A DNA stretch of 64,000 nt. Origin: a bacterium. GTDB taxonomy: Bacteria; Planctomycetota; Planctomycetia; Pirellulales; Pirellulaceae. The DNA is taken from contig WGNR01000020.1 in NCBI GenBank assembly GCA_016124445.1, forward strand, positions 1 through 64,000, written 5' to 3'. Under the pieces are notes generated by a model. The model made no database searches and was not told where the DNA came from. It saw only the letters and a list, made by a program, of their open reading frames with translations. The translations under genes and the position numbers were made by a program. Each line of letters starts with the position of its first letter. The first letter of the stretch is position 1. Of the stretch, positions 1 to 8,335 are shown in pieces.

Positions 1-105
1 AAAAGCCGGAGTGAAGGAACGGCGTTTCCGTGCCACGGTTTCGTCCTCGGTTACAAGACTCCAATTTCAAGCCTATTTTCACCGATCAATACGCGATTTT
101 CTATC

Positions 106-474
106 TTAATCCGTGGTCCTAAAATTGGGGTCCACTTCACTTCCGATCGTCGCGGCGCTTGGAACAAAACATCCCAAGAATCGAAACATGCTTTCAGGTG
201 TAAAACTGCTTTGGATCGATTCACGGATTTCGGTGCTAACATCAACTCTTTCGGAAGGTAATCGGCATCGAAACATTTCTTCTGGCAGTGGAGGAGGAGG
301 AGGTGTTGGCAAACAATCCACGATATCTTGCGCTTGAAACCGATGATTGTTCGAATCGATCAGCAAAGTGTCTGTATGAATTAAGCCAACGCTCGCCAGA
401 TGTTGCAGTGCGGATATTCGAAACGGTCCCAGAGTTTGATTCGCATGTTCGAAAAACCATTCTTGCTCACTCAT
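106..474 (-). CDS. GYF_2-domain protein (soluble, 122 aa)
   Basis: The N-terminal half (about residues 4-50) has the GYF_2/DUF4339 pattern: a W-x-F/Y start (EWFFEHANQTLGPF), then a 'l..la..g.i..dtll' helix segment. This fold is thought to mediate protein-protein contact, often with proline-rich peptides. A run of prolines follows at about residues 56-62. I see no membrane helix, unlike the two genes upstream in the same direction. It is the third and last gene of a minus-strand GYF_2 trio. The tail after residue 85 resembles nothing I recognise. An overlapping frame stays open to position 51 and contains a GPRI-x-I stretch like one in the neighbouring gene, so the true C-terminus may have been lost to a frameshift. 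Function unknown; the domain call is fairly safe. Confidence 0.7.
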   Translation of the reverse strand: MSEQEWFFEHANQTLGPFRISALQHLASVGLIHTDTLLIDSNNHRFQAQDIVDCLPTPPPPPLPEEMFRCRLPSERVDVSTEIRESIQSSFTPESMFRFLGCFVPSAATIGSEVDPNFRTTD

Positions 475-535
475 GAAGTTTCCTTTGCTAAATTCAACGT
501 TCTCAAATGATTCTCTCTAGGGCGACTTGGCTGCT

Positions 536-1006
536 TCACATTCCAGCAAGGGCCCCTAGGACGCATCCCAGGAGCGTCTGGAGAAAGAAGACACCAAAGC
601 CGAGTAAATTGATTTGCCGGGCTTTCGCAGGTTGCGATGACCTCCAGGCGTAGTAGAGCACCGAGCTCACAAGAACGCAGATCATCGGCAGAACGAGAAA
701 CGCAAGTCCGTACCCTGCAAATTCAGAAAGGGATAGGCCGTCTGAAACAGGTGCCGGAGAGAAGTTATCTACGGTGGGCACGATCTCGGCCGTTACCAGG
801 TCATCTGCAATCTCGATTCGTGGACCTTGATGAGCGGTTTGCCCAAAGTCCAGATTCTCGCAAGCGGCTACGGTTTGACCGGCGGGATCAATCAGTCGTG
901 TATCGGACTGGAGTATCCTGCCCTTGGCTAACTGCTCAAGTTCATCCTGTGTAAACGGACCAACATGCTGGCCGTGGTGCTCGAAATGCCACATTTCTGG
1001 TTCCAT
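536..1006 (-). CDS. GYF_2-domain membrane protein
   Basis: Begins MEPEMWHFEHHGQHVGPF, a clear GYF_2 domain (residues 4-50). A linker and two predicted membrane helices follow near the C-terminus (around GYGLAFLVLPMICVLVSSVL and the segment after QINLLG). I chose the ATG at 1006 because AAGAGG lies 7 bases upstream and because the longer reading would overlap the end of the preceding gene. The domain architecture (cytosolic GYF_2 followed by membrane helices) is common among planctomycete proteins of unknown function; a role as an adaptor at the membrane is inference. It lies 27 bases downstream of another GYF_2 gene, so the two are probably co-transcribed. Confidence 0.75.
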   Translation of the reverse strand: MEPEMWHFEHHGQHVGPFTQDELEQLAKGRILQSDTRLIDPAGQTVAACENLDFGQTAHQGPRIEIADDLVTAEIVPTVDNFSPAPVSDGLSLSEFAGYGLAFLVLPMICVLVSSVLYYAWRSSQPAKARQINLLGFGVFFLQTLLGCVLGALAGM

Positions 1007-1032
1007 GTGTTGCCTCTTTATCTTGGGGGTTA

Positions 1033-1779
1033 CTAGGCCTTCAAAGGGAGCCGATCGCTGTTGCGGTGGAGCCACAAGATCGCGAAGATTTCAAAGGCGA
1101 GCAGTGCGAGCGCTACGACAAGCAGGAAGAAGGAAATGACGTCCGCAGCGGGCGTTGATTCGGCAAAGTCGGTTTCCGAAGTGAGAGCCAAGGTTCCAAT
1201 CATCACAAGAATTTCCAACATGGAAATCCCGATATAGATCAACATGGTCCATTTCAGGATCATGGGGCCGCATTGTTTGAGTTGCCGGAGCTTGAGGCCG
1301 CCGATCACCATCAGAACCATGGCAATTAGGGATGCGAAAAAGTCGAAGATTCCCAGCAGTAGCTCCACACCAAAGAACTTGGAATCTTCATGGAAGCTGG
1401 GTCCTGAAACACAGAATGAGAGATTGTCGACGACCCAGTAAGCGGGGCATATAAGGATCGCATAGATGCAGATCCAATTAGCAATCGTCGGCAGTTGAGG
1501 ATTGGTTAGCGGGGAGTCATCAAGGTGGGAGACCGGAGGAGTCGGGGGTGGCGGTACGACCTCGGTCGCCGGTGGCATCATCTCCGCAAACGGAGGCCAT
1601 TGCCCGACCAGCTTCCACTGTGTGCCCCCCACGGGACATGCGTGCGTCGTGACAGGGACCTCTCCCGACTTAAGGGCATCGAGAACATGCTGTTCGCTAA
1701 AAGGTCCTTGTGCTTTGCCGGTTGTTGAGAGCCACCATCTTTGCGTGGCAGCTTGAGATTCGTTCGAACGTTCATCCAT
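1033..1779 (-). CDS. GYF_2-domain membrane protein with four helices
   Basis: Residues 14-60 form a GYF_2 domain (RWWLSTTGKAQGPF, then a W-x-x-x-GQWPPF end). A proline-rich linker follows at about residues 70-84, then four hydrophobic segments spread over residues 100-240. The protein is probably an inner-membrane protein with its GYF_2 domain in the cytoplasm. It heads the three-gene GYF_2 run. The bases before its ATG still read open in another frame, ending in a TGA that overlaps this start, but I see no credible gene there. Function unknown. Confidence 0.75.
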   Translation of the reverse strand: MDERSNESQAATQRWWLSTTGKAQGPFSEQHVLDALKSGEVPVTTHACPVGGTQWKLVGQWPPFAEMMPPATEVVPPPPTPPVSHLDDSPLTNPQLPTIANWICIYAILICPAYWVVDNLSFCVSGPSFHEDSKFFGVELLLGIFDFFASLIAMVLMVIGGLKLRQLKQCGPMILKWTMLIYIGISMLEILVMIGTLALTSETDFAESTPAADVISFFLLVVALALLAFEIFAILWLHRNSDRLPLKA

Positions 1780-1926
1780 CTTGAATTTGTCCTGGTTGTG
1801 GTGGATCGTCAGCCTGCCGTCGCGGTCGATTGCCGCGAAACGCGTTCAGCAGGACGTACCAGGGCATGGTGTGGCGCATAAAAAAGGACGCCGAACCAGC
1901 CTGTCCATCCAGCCCCACCACAGGGC

Positions 1927-1985
1927 GCACAGAACAGCACTGGCCGGCGTCCCTTGCGGAACGCAGCCAAGTGCTACTTCTGTGC
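1927..1985. repeat. Long imperfect hairpin, REP-like candidate
   Basis: The left arm 1927-1952 (starting GCACAGAACAGCACTGG) and right arm 1958-1985 (ending AAGTGCTACTTCTGTGC) pair over about 26 positions with a few single-base bulges or mismatches, around a five-base loop CTTGC. The pairing is too long for chance and keeps going across the whole element, as in palindromic intergenic elements. It lies outside any gene and next to a recombinase. Whether it is repeated elsewhere in the genome cannot be seen here. Confidence 0.6.
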
Positions 1986-2252
1986 TTACAAGAGCCTGTT
2001 TGGGCTCAGGGTGGTGAGTTTGGACGGAGTAGCCTTGACGCTTGCGCGTCGATCAAATTGTGAGTAATCCGGGCCTAACCGGAAGTAATTGATTTGCTTG
2101 ATATTGAAAGGGTGCAGCAGGCCCTAAACGGACCATGCACCAACGTATAATAGCCCGATCGGGACCGCGCTTCCATGCCTTACGGCATGTTGATGATCGC
2201 GATCGAGAAACTTCCCGAAACGCTAAAAAGCGGTAATGCTAGTATCATGTTC

Positions 2253-2372
2253 TATGACACGAAAACTGCTGAAGTTTAGTTGCTGTCATGCAGGTCAACG
2301 ACGTAGTTTCGGAATTCCAATAGGTAACTCGTTTCCTCTATGTATTATGACGCGAAAACGGGCGATATTTAG
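2253..2372. repeat. Imperfect 27-base direct repeat pair near integrase
   Basis: Bases 2253-2279 and 2346-2372 match at 21 of 27 positions: both start TATGAC, share CGAAAAC in the middle and end TTTAG, with starts 93 bases apart. The pair sits just past the 3' end of the recombinase gene. Such spaced direct repeats could be arm-type recombinase sites, but they could also be remnants of a decayed gene, since both copies would read MTRK...FS on the plus strand. The role is not established. Confidence 0.4.
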
Positions 2373-2427
2373 CAAACTTCGGATCAACCAACCTTATTCA
2401 GGCCGGTTGTCTCCTTCTGGATAACGT

Positions 2428-3576
2428 TTAGGCGGCCGATCGCTTTGCTTTAGACTTGCCAAGCGCCGCCCAGAGCGGATCGTTGTAGTCGTCTGCCCAT
2501 TGGGCGTAGTGGTCCCAACAAACTTTCGGCGTATTGCCCATCAAGCCTGCCAGAACTTCGATCGTGACCGGCCGACCCGTGTAGTACCCTGACAAGGTCC
2601 GCTTCGCGAACGTGTGGCGACACGTATAGGTTACCCGGTCGTCGGGAAGCTTCAGTTTCGCCTTGAGCTCACAAAACTGCTGGACTCCGTTACAGCGTTT
2701 CCACTGCTTACCACGCGTTGTTCTCACCAAGGGAATGCCGGATCCCTTCGGTGCTGTCAGCATTAATCGACGAGTAATCAATTCCATCTCGTCGCACAGC
2801 ATGATTCGCCGATCCTTCCCAGTCTTCTTCGCGGACTTATGGCCATGCGTGCCATCTGCCTTACGGGCTTTCAGCAGAAAGAACATCCCTTGAGGCGTTT
2901 CAACAACGTGATCGGCTGTGACAATCGCCAGCTCGGAGAAGGGGCGAGCTCCGGTCAGAATACAACACTTGAGAAACAAGGCATGCTGTTCGTTCGTAGC
3001 CGCATAGATCCTCTTTTCCTCTTCAGGACTGAAACAAGTTACACGAGCGGTTGCTGACGGCTTCTGGTAGCTGGCGAGTGGGTTCACGTCGAGGTCGTCG
3101 AACTTACAGCAGAAATTGAATGCTGCCTTGACGGTGCCAATCACGTTCCTCTGGGTGTTGTTATTCCAGGTCTTGTGTTTCTGCAGCCAGGTTCGGAGGT
3201 GCTTCTTTTTAAGTTTCGTGACCGAGACTGCCCCACAATACTTACAGAAATCGTTCAACCACGATTTACAACCCGCCGCCCAATCGGGCGTGGCCGTGTT
3301 GGCTAAATCGGCCAAATAGACCTCGCAAACTCGGGCGACGGTCCAGCCCTTCGATGAAACGGGAGCAAGTGGAGTCAACTCGTCCGTCAGCTTGATTCGA
3401 GCCAAGGCCAGCTGAGCCGCTTCCTTGTTCTCGTTGCCTCGAATACGCTCCCCATTCTCATCGAAGAGAGCCTCGCGCTTCTTCGTACCGGGAGGTGTGA
3501 AATACCAGCAGTCCGTCTGCTTCCAATGCCACGCAGAGCCATGCTGCTGGCGACGCGATTTTCGGGTCCTTGCCAT
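2428..3576 (-). CDS. Tyrosine recombinase / phage-type integrase
   Basis: A 382-residue site-specific recombinase. The N-terminal part (to about 90) is basic and followed by a core-binding domain (about 85-165). The catalytic domain shows the first arginine in LTGARPFSEL, the second in the YTCRHTFAKR box and the nucleophilic tyrosine in WDHYAQW. Two catalytic-neighbourhood positions differ from the textbook pattern: tyrosine stands in place of the usual histidine before RH, and asparagine (MGNTPK) in place of the usual histidine in the GH box. Such variants are common among planctomycete integrases, so it may still be active. ATG at 3576 is preferred; an in-frame TTG at 3582 is closer to the AAAGG motif. 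No other mobile-element genes lie beside it. Confidence 0.88.
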   Translation of the reverse strand: MARTRKSRRQQHGSAWHWKQTDCWYFTPPGTKKREALFDENGERIRGNENKEAAQLALARIKLTDELTPLAPVSSKGWTVARVCEVYLADLANTATPDWAAGCKSWLNDFCKYCGAVSVTKLKKKHLRTWLQKHKTWNNNTQRNVIGTVKAAFNFCCKFDDLDVNPLASYQKPSATARVTCFSPEEEKRIYAATNEQHALFLKCCILTGARPFSELAIVTADHVVETPQGMFFLLKARKADGTHGHKSAKKTGKDRRIMLCDEMELITRRLMLTAPKGSGIPLVRTTRGKQWKRCNGVQQFCELKAKLKLPDDRVTYTCRHTFAKRTLSGYYTGRPVTIEVLAGLMGNTPKVCWDHYAQWADDYNDPLWAALGKSKAKRSAA

Positions 3577-3679
3577 TTTCAATTCAACCTTTACGAGTTG
3601 TCCCGGTTGCCGCCAGGAATTGACTTATGAATTGGGAGAGAAGACACTAAGAGCTGGAGCCGGCTTCGGTTCCTTGCCG

Positions 3680-3720
3680 CCAAGGGATCAATAAACGGGT
3701 TGCCGCCCGTGATCCCTTGG
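3680..3720. other. Nested perfect inverted repeat beside integrase
   Basis: CCAAGGGATCA (3680-3690) pairs perfectly with TGATCCCTTGG (3710-3720), and CGGG (3696-3699) with CCCG (3706-3709) inside it. It lies about 100 bases upstream of the integrase start and about 85 bases before the sulfatase start. It could be a recombination site for the integrase, a terminator-like element or an operator. There is no T-run directly after the right arm on the plus strand (TCATTTTTCG follows). Confidence 0.5.
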
Positions 3721-3744
3721 TCATTTTTCGCGCCGTGAAGATAT

Positions 3745-3786
3745 CACCAGCTGGTGCGCGGATCTTTAGCGCAGCGTGAACGCTGC
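3745..3786. promoter_or_regulatory. Two palindromes upstream of the sulfatase run
   Basis: CACCAGCTGGTG (3745-3756) is a perfect 12-base palindrome. GCAGCGT-GA-ACGCTGC (3771-3786) is a perfect 7-base stem with a 2-base spacer. Both lie just ahead of the first sulfatase ATG at 3804, a natural place for operators or a structured leader. No regulator is known from this window. Confidence 0.35.
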
Positions 3787-3803
3787 TTCCCTGAGAGGGT
3801 GCC

Positions 3804-5240
3804 ATGTTTCTACTCCTTGCCTTGACGCAAGCCGGTTGCCGCCGGTGGTTCTCGCGTCATTTACTACACAAAATAACTACATCGGCCTTCTGCGGCCTTC
3901 TGGTCTGTGCTTCACAACTGCTTTATACCCAATCAGTTACCGCCGCGTCAAACCGAAAGCCCAACATCGTTTTAGTACTTGCCGACGACCAGGGAAGCGT
4001 CGACGCTGGCTGCTACGGGGCGAAGGACCTGCATACGCCTCACATGGACTCGTTGGCAGTGCATGGCGTGCGGATGACGCAGTTTTATTCGGCCGCACCC
4101 GTTTGTTCGCCGTCGCGGGCTGGTGCCCTGACCGGACGGTGGCCGGTTCGAGCCGGGGTACCGAACAACTGCTCGTCGAAGCGCGGCGAAGGGGGAGCAC
4201 TACCCGCCGAAGAGACCACCCTGGCCGAGATGTTCAAAGCGGCCGGCTACACCACGGCTCATATCGGCAAGTGGCACGTTGGCTATACCGACGAGACGAT
4301 GCCGCTGGCCCAGGGCTTCGATTATTCGATCGGCCACATGGGGGGCTGCATCGACAACTACTCGCACTTTTTCTATTGGAATGGCCCCAACCGTCACGAC
4401 CTGTGGCGTAACGGCAAAGAGGTCCACGAAGATGGATATTACTTCCCACAGTTGATGGCGGACGAAGCTTGCAAGTTCATCGAAGAACACCACGACAAGC
4501 CGTTCTTTATTTACTACGCGATGAACACGCCACACTATCCCTACCAGGGCGAAGCGAAGTGGCTGGAAGAGTTCCGCGACGTGAAGTACCCGCGCAATCT
4601 GTATGCGGCGTTCATCGCATCGCAGGACGAACGGGTCGGGCAACTGTTGGCCAAGCTGGATAAGCTCGACCTGCGAAACGACACGATCATTATCTACCAG
4701 TCCGACAACGGTTACTCGACCGAAGAACGGGCTCACTTCGGCGGCGGCAACAGCGGACCGTACCGGGGTGCCAAGTTCAGCATGTTTGAAGGTGGCATTC
4801 GCTTGCCAGGCATCATCAGTTGGCCGGGGCATCTGCCGGAAGGGGAAGTTCGCTCGCAGATGGCACATGCTTGCGATTGGATGCCAACGCTGGCCGAACT
4901 GACTGGTGTCTCGCTTCCCAAGACGCATCTTGATGGACAATCACTCGTTGCCATGTTGAAAGACGGCAAAGCGGAAAGCCCGCACGCCAAACACCCTCTG
5001 CACTGGCAGGTTGGCAACGGTCCGAAAGCAAGCTGGGCTGTCCGCGATGGCGACTGGAAGCTGCTGGGTAATGTGCGCGATACGGCCGATTTAGAAAACA
5101 AGCCGATGTTCAAGTTGTTCCTGGCAAACATTACCGAAGACCCAGGCGAAACGACCAACCTGGCGGACCAGCATCCCGAGATCTTGAAGCGTTTGCTGAA
5201 GCTGCACGAAGAAGAGTTCGCTGGCGATCCGAGCAAATAA
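3804..5240 (+). CDS. Secreted sulfatase (arylsulfatase family S1)
   Basis: A 478-residue sulfatase that would hydrolyse sulfate esters outside the cytoplasm. The metal-binding pair DD lies at residues 61-62. The formylglycine motif is CSPSR-x(5)-GR, with the cysteine at about residue 101, so it belongs to the cysteine type matured by a formylglycine-generating enzyme (not in this window). A later HIGKWHVG block and a SDNGY block complete the active site. The N-terminus is long, with a hydrophobic export segment at about 28-47. The ATG at 3804 follows GAGAGGG. It is the first of three same-strand sulfatases spaced 44 and 113 bases apart. The natural substrate is unknown. Confidence 0.9.
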   Translation: MFLLLALTQAGCRRWFSRHLLHKITTSAFCGLLVCASQLLYTQSVTAASNRKPNIVLVLADDQGSVDAGCYGAKDLHTPHMDSLAVHGVRMTQFYSAAPVCSPSRAGALTGRWPVRAGVPNNCSSKRGEGGALPAEETTLAEMFKAAGYTTAHIGKWHVGYTDETMPLAQGFDYSIGHMGGCIDNYSHFFYWNGPNRHDLWRNGKEVHEDGYYFPQLMADEACKFIEEHHDKPFFIYYAMNTPHYPYQGEAKWLEEFRDVKYPRNLYAAFIASQDERVGQLLAKLDKLDLRNDTIIIYQSDNGYSTEERAHFGGGNSGPYRGAKFSMFEGGIRLPGIISWPGHLPEGEVRSQMAHACDWMPTLAELTGVSLPKTHLDGQSLVAMLKDGKAESPHAKHPLHWQVGNGPKASWAVRDGDWKLLGNVRDTADLENKPMFKLFLANITEDPGETTNLADQHPEILKRLLKLHEEEFAGDPSK

Positions 5241-5284
5241 CCCATCCCGAACGAATCCTACCCTCTTCCCTGAGAGCTCCCATC

Positions 5285-6631
5285 ATGAAAACGACCTTGC
5301 CCCTGCTGTTGACCTTGATGCTGACGACGTTGGCTTGGGGCGAACAGCCGAAGAAGCCGAACTTTCTGATTATCTACGCCGATGACCTTGGCTATGGCGA
5401 CGTTTCGACCTACCACGATTCAGACGTCCATTCGCCCAACATCGATCGGTTCGCTTCCGAGGGAATGACGTTTACCCAGATGCGGTCCAATTGCACCGTC
5501 TGCAGTCCGTCACGTGCCGCTCTGTTGACCGGCCGATACCCGGATATGGTCGGCGTGCCGGGGGTGATTCGAACGACTGCGAACAACTCGTGGGGGTATC
5601 TCAAGCAGGGCGTACCGACGCTGGCCGACGAACTGAAGAAGCAGGGTTATGCGACCGCGATCATCGGCAAATGGCACCTCGGGCTCGAGTCGCCTAACAC
5701 GCCGAACGACCGTGGCTTCGATTTCTTCCATGGGTTTCTCGGCGACATGATGGACAGTTATACGACCCATCGCCGGCAAGGTTTCAATTACATGCGGCTC
5801 AATCAGCAAGAGGTCGATCCGAAGGGGCATGCGACCGAGATTTTCACGCAGTGGGCCGTCGACTATTTCGCCGATCGAGCCACGAAGAAGGACGAGCCGT
5901 TCTTCTTGTACCTGGCCTTCAACGCACCGCACTTTCCGATCGAGCCGCCGCAATCTTATGTTGACGCAGTGAAGAAAGCGCAGCCGCAGCTGTCGGAAAA
6001 ACGAGCCAAGAATGTTGCCTTCGTGCATCACTTGGACGATGCCGTTGGAAAGGTGTTGGCAGCGCTGGAAAAGGAAGGGTTCGCCGACAACACCGTCGTC
6101 TACTTTGGCAGCGACAATGGTGGAAGTCTGCCGCATGCTCAGAACAATGATCCATGGCGCGACGGTAAGCAGAGCCACTACGATGGCGGTTTGAAAGTAC
6201 CGTTCTTCATTCGTTGGCCAGGTCATGTCGCTGCCGGCAGCAAGACCGATTACCAGGGTTTGAACTTCGATGTCTTTCCCACGTTCGTCGAAATCGCTGG
6301 CGGCAAACCGGCTGCCGATTTGAATGCGGTCAGTTTGGTTCCGCTATTGGATGGCAAGCCGATGCCGGCTGAGCCGCGCGATCTGTACTTCGTTCGCCGT
6401 GAAGGGGGCATGCGCTACGGCGGCAAGTCGTACCAGGCGTTCATTCGCAACGGCTGGAAGTTGATGCAGAACGATCCGTACACTCCGTTGGAACTGTACA
6501 ACTTGAACGAGGATCCCCAGGAAGAAAACAACCTGGTCGACAAGATGCGTCCGAAAGTCCGCGAACTGCAACAAGCGATGCAGCTGCAGATTCAGATGGC
6601 TGGTGCCGTACCGTGGCAGAAGCCCAACTAG
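5285..6631 (+). CDS. Secreted sulfatase (arylsulfatase A-like)
   Basis: A 448-residue sulfatase with a short, clean signal peptide (cleavage near residue 19). YADDLGYGD supplies the first metal ligands, and CSPSRAALLTGR carries the formylglycine cysteine at about residue 73. IIGKWHLG and GSDNGG follow. The domain is of ordinary length and ends in the usual small C-terminal subdomain (ELYNLNEDPQEENNL). It starts 44 bases after the preceding sulfatase and probably shares its transcript. Substrate specificity cannot be read from the sequence. Confidence 0.9.
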   Translation: MKTTLPLLLTLMLTTLAWGEQPKKPNFLIIYADDLGYGDVSTYHDSDVHSPNIDRFASEGMTFTQMRSNCTVCSPSRAALLTGRYPDMVGVPGVIRTTANNSWGYLKQGVPTLADELKKQGYATAIIGKWHLGLESPNTPNDRGFDFFHGFLGDMMDSYTTHRRQGFNYMRLNQQEVDPKGHATEIFTQWAVDYFADRATKKDEPFFLYLAFNAPHFPIEPPQSYVDAVKKAQPQLSEKRAKNVAFVHHLDDAVGKVLAALEKEGFADNTVVYFGSDNGGSLPHAQNNDPWRDGKQSHYDGGLKVPFFIRWPGHVAAGSKTDYQGLNFDVFPTFVEIAGGKPAADLNAVSLVPLLDGKPMPAEPRDLYFVRREGGMRYGGKSYQAFIRNGWKLMQNDPYTPLELYNLNEDPQEENNLVDKMRPKVRELQQAMQLQIQMAGAVPWQKPN

Positions 6632-6642
6632 CCCGCAAACAG

Positions 6643-6674
6643 CTTACCCGGTTGCTTCAATTTGACCGGGCAAG
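6643..6674 (+). terminator. Intercistronic hairpin after second sulfatase
   Basis: CTTACCCGGT (6643-6652) and ACCGGGCAAG (6665-6674) pair with one mismatch over a 12-base loop, starting 11 bases past the stop codon of the second sulfatase. There is no T-run, so it may stabilise mRNA or weaken read-through rather than terminate fully. Confidence 0.4.
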
Positions 6675-6744
6675 TCGGATTGCTGATACTTACCCGAAAC
6701 CTGCCCGCCCCCGATTTCTTCCCTTCAATTGACGGAAACCTGTC

Positions 6745-8217
6745 ATGTCTCGACGATTGTTGATCGCGCTGCTGCTCTCTTTCCTGGCAACTCCGATCTT
6801 TGCTGCCCAGCGGCCGAATTTCATTTTGTTCATCGCTGACGACGTGAGCTGGAACGATATCGGCTGTTACGGCAGTAAGACGGCCCGGACGCCGAATATC
6901 GATGCTTTGGCGGCCGACGGCGTGATGTTTACCAACGCCTATTTGACCGCCAGTAGTTGTAGCCCGAGCCGCTGCAGCATCATCACCGGGCGCTATCCGC
7001 ACAACAACGGAGCGGCTAGCGAACTGCATCGACCACTGCCAGAGCACCTCGTTAAGTTTCCGCAGCTACTCAAAGAAGCGGGCTACTACACGGTACTGGC
7101 CGGTAAAGATCACATGCCGCAGGACAAGGCGCATGAAAATGATGTCTGGTCCGAAAAGCGCGGTACCAACGTGCCGGGCAATACCGGCGGAGAAGGGCAC
7201 TGGGTCGACATTGTCCAGAATCGACCGAAGGACAAGCCGTTCTTTTTCTGGTTCGCATCGACCGATGCCCACCGCGGCTGGAATGGCGATAAAGAGTGGA
7301 AAGAAGACAACTACGGTCCCAAGCACGACCCCAAGGACATCAACGTTCCACCTTATTTGCGTGATACGCCGGCAACTCGCGATGACTTGGCTTCCTACCA
7401 CAACGAGATCACTCGCTACGATCACTACATCGGTGAGGTTGTGGCGGAACTGAAAAAGCAAGGTGTCTTCGACAACACGATGATCATGGTGATGGCCGAC
7501 AATGGTCGACCATTTCCACGGGCCAAGACGCGCGTGCACGACAGTGGTATGAAAACGGCATTCGTTGTTTCGTTCCCCAACGAAGTGGCCAAACCGGGAC
7601 GAGAATCCAGCCGATTGTTAAGCGTGATCGATATCTGCCCGACGGTTCTTGAACTGGCAGGCGTGAAAGTTCCTGCCCAGGCTCAAGGAGTCGACTTCGC
7701 ACAGTTGCTAACCGATCCAACCGCATTCTCGCATCGCAAATATGCCTTCAGCGAGCACAACTGGCACGACTACGAAGCCCACGGCCGCGCGGTCCGGAAT
7801 GAATTTGGGATCTTGTATGTTCGCAATGCTCGCCCCGAAAAGGCCTGGGCCGGGCCGGCTGATTCGGTGAGGTCTCCTTCCCACCAGGATTTGCTCGCTG
7901 CTAAAAATGACCTGACGCCGCCCCAGGCCGATGTTTTTCAGGCCCCGCGAGCCAGCGAAGAACTGTTTGATACGAAGAAAGACCCACTGCAGATCCACAA
8001 CCTGGTTGGCGATGCCTATTACGCCAAGCACGTGGCTGAAATGCGTCAGGCAATGGACCAGTGGCAAAAGGAAACAGGCGACAGCGTTCCGGAAAACTAC
8101 TCGACCGACTACTTCGATCGCAGCACGGGCGATCAGCATAAGGGACAGCGACCCTACGGCGATTGGGCCGGCAAAGCAAACGACGCCTCGAAGATTAACG
8201 CCAGTGGTCCCAAGTAG
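6745..8217 (+). CDS. Secreted sulfatase, heparan N-sulfatase-like
   Basis: A 490-residue sulfatase with a signal peptide ending near residue 20. Residues 31-33 (ADD) start the metal site. SCSPSRCSIITGR carries the formylglycine cysteine at about residue 72. The sequence after it (YPHNNGAASELH, then AGKDHM where other sulfatases have GKWH) is closer to N-sulfoglucosamine sulfohydrolase-like members than to arylsulfatase A. That subfamily suggestion is made from memory of the motif only. The gene ends just ahead of a strong bidirectional terminator, closing the first sulfatase group. Confidence 0.88.
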   Translation: MSRRLLIALLLSFLATPIFAAQRPNFILFIADDVSWNDIGCYGSKTARTPNIDALAADGVMFTNAYLTASSCSPSRCSIITGRYPHNNGAASELHRPLPEHLVKFPQLLKEAGYYTVLAGKDHMPQDKAHENDVWSEKRGTNVPGNTGGEGHWVDIVQNRPKDKPFFFWFASTDAHRGWNGDKEWKEDNYGPKHDPKDINVPPYLRDTPATRDDLASYHNEITRYDHYIGEVVAELKKQGVFDNTMIMVMADNGRPFPRAKTRVHDSGMKTAFVVSFPNEVAKPGRESSRLLSVIDICPTVLELAGVKVPAQAQGVDFAQLLTDPTAFSHRKYAFSEHNWHDYEAHGRAVRNEFGILYVRNARPEKAWAGPADSVRSPSHQDLLAAKNDLTPPQADVFQAPRASEELFDTKKDPLQIHNLVGDAYYAKHVAEMRQAMDQWQKETGDSVPENYSTDYFDRSTGDQHKGQRPYGDWAGKANDASKINASGPK

Positions 8218-8243
8218 TTGGCGTTGACATTAAACAAGAAATT

Positions 8244-8290
8244 AAAAAGGGTTCTCGACGGTTAAAGGCGAAACCGTGAGAACCCTTTTT
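8244..8290. terminator. Strong bidirectional intrinsic terminator
   Basis: AAAAAGGGTTCTC (8244-8256) pairs perfectly with GAGAACCCTTTTT (8278-8290), and ACGGTT (8258-8263) with AACCGT (8272-8277) inside it. The stem is flanked by A-runs and T-runs, so it would terminate both the sulfatase genes from the left and the lipoprotein/DUF1559 genes from the right. Confidence 0.9.
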
Positions 8291-8335
8291 CTGCCACCTT
8301 CTCTGTCTGTTCCACTCAGAGTATGGTCGTTAACT

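Larger units (their letters stand above)
1780..2427. other. Gene-poor accessory stretch between GYF_2 genes and integrase
   Basis: No convincing gene in about 650 bases. Short open frames exist on both strands (for example 2236-2424 plus) but none has a recognisable product. The stretch holds a long imperfect hairpin at 1927-1985 and a 27-base imperfect direct repeat at 2253-2279 and 2346-2372, each listed separately. The half nearest the integrase looks more A+T-rich than the flanking genes, as expected of acquired DNA. A TATAAT at 2146-2151 lacks a good -35 partner. Confidence 0.5.

Noticed and set aside
2146..2151. TATAAT as a promoter
   Set aside because: No acceptable -35 at normal spacing and no gene just downstream; planctomycete promoters are poorly defined.
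2236..2424. 62-residue plus-strand open frame beside the integrase
   Set aside because: No ribosome-binding site, no recognisable protein; includes the direct repeats, better explained as noncoding.
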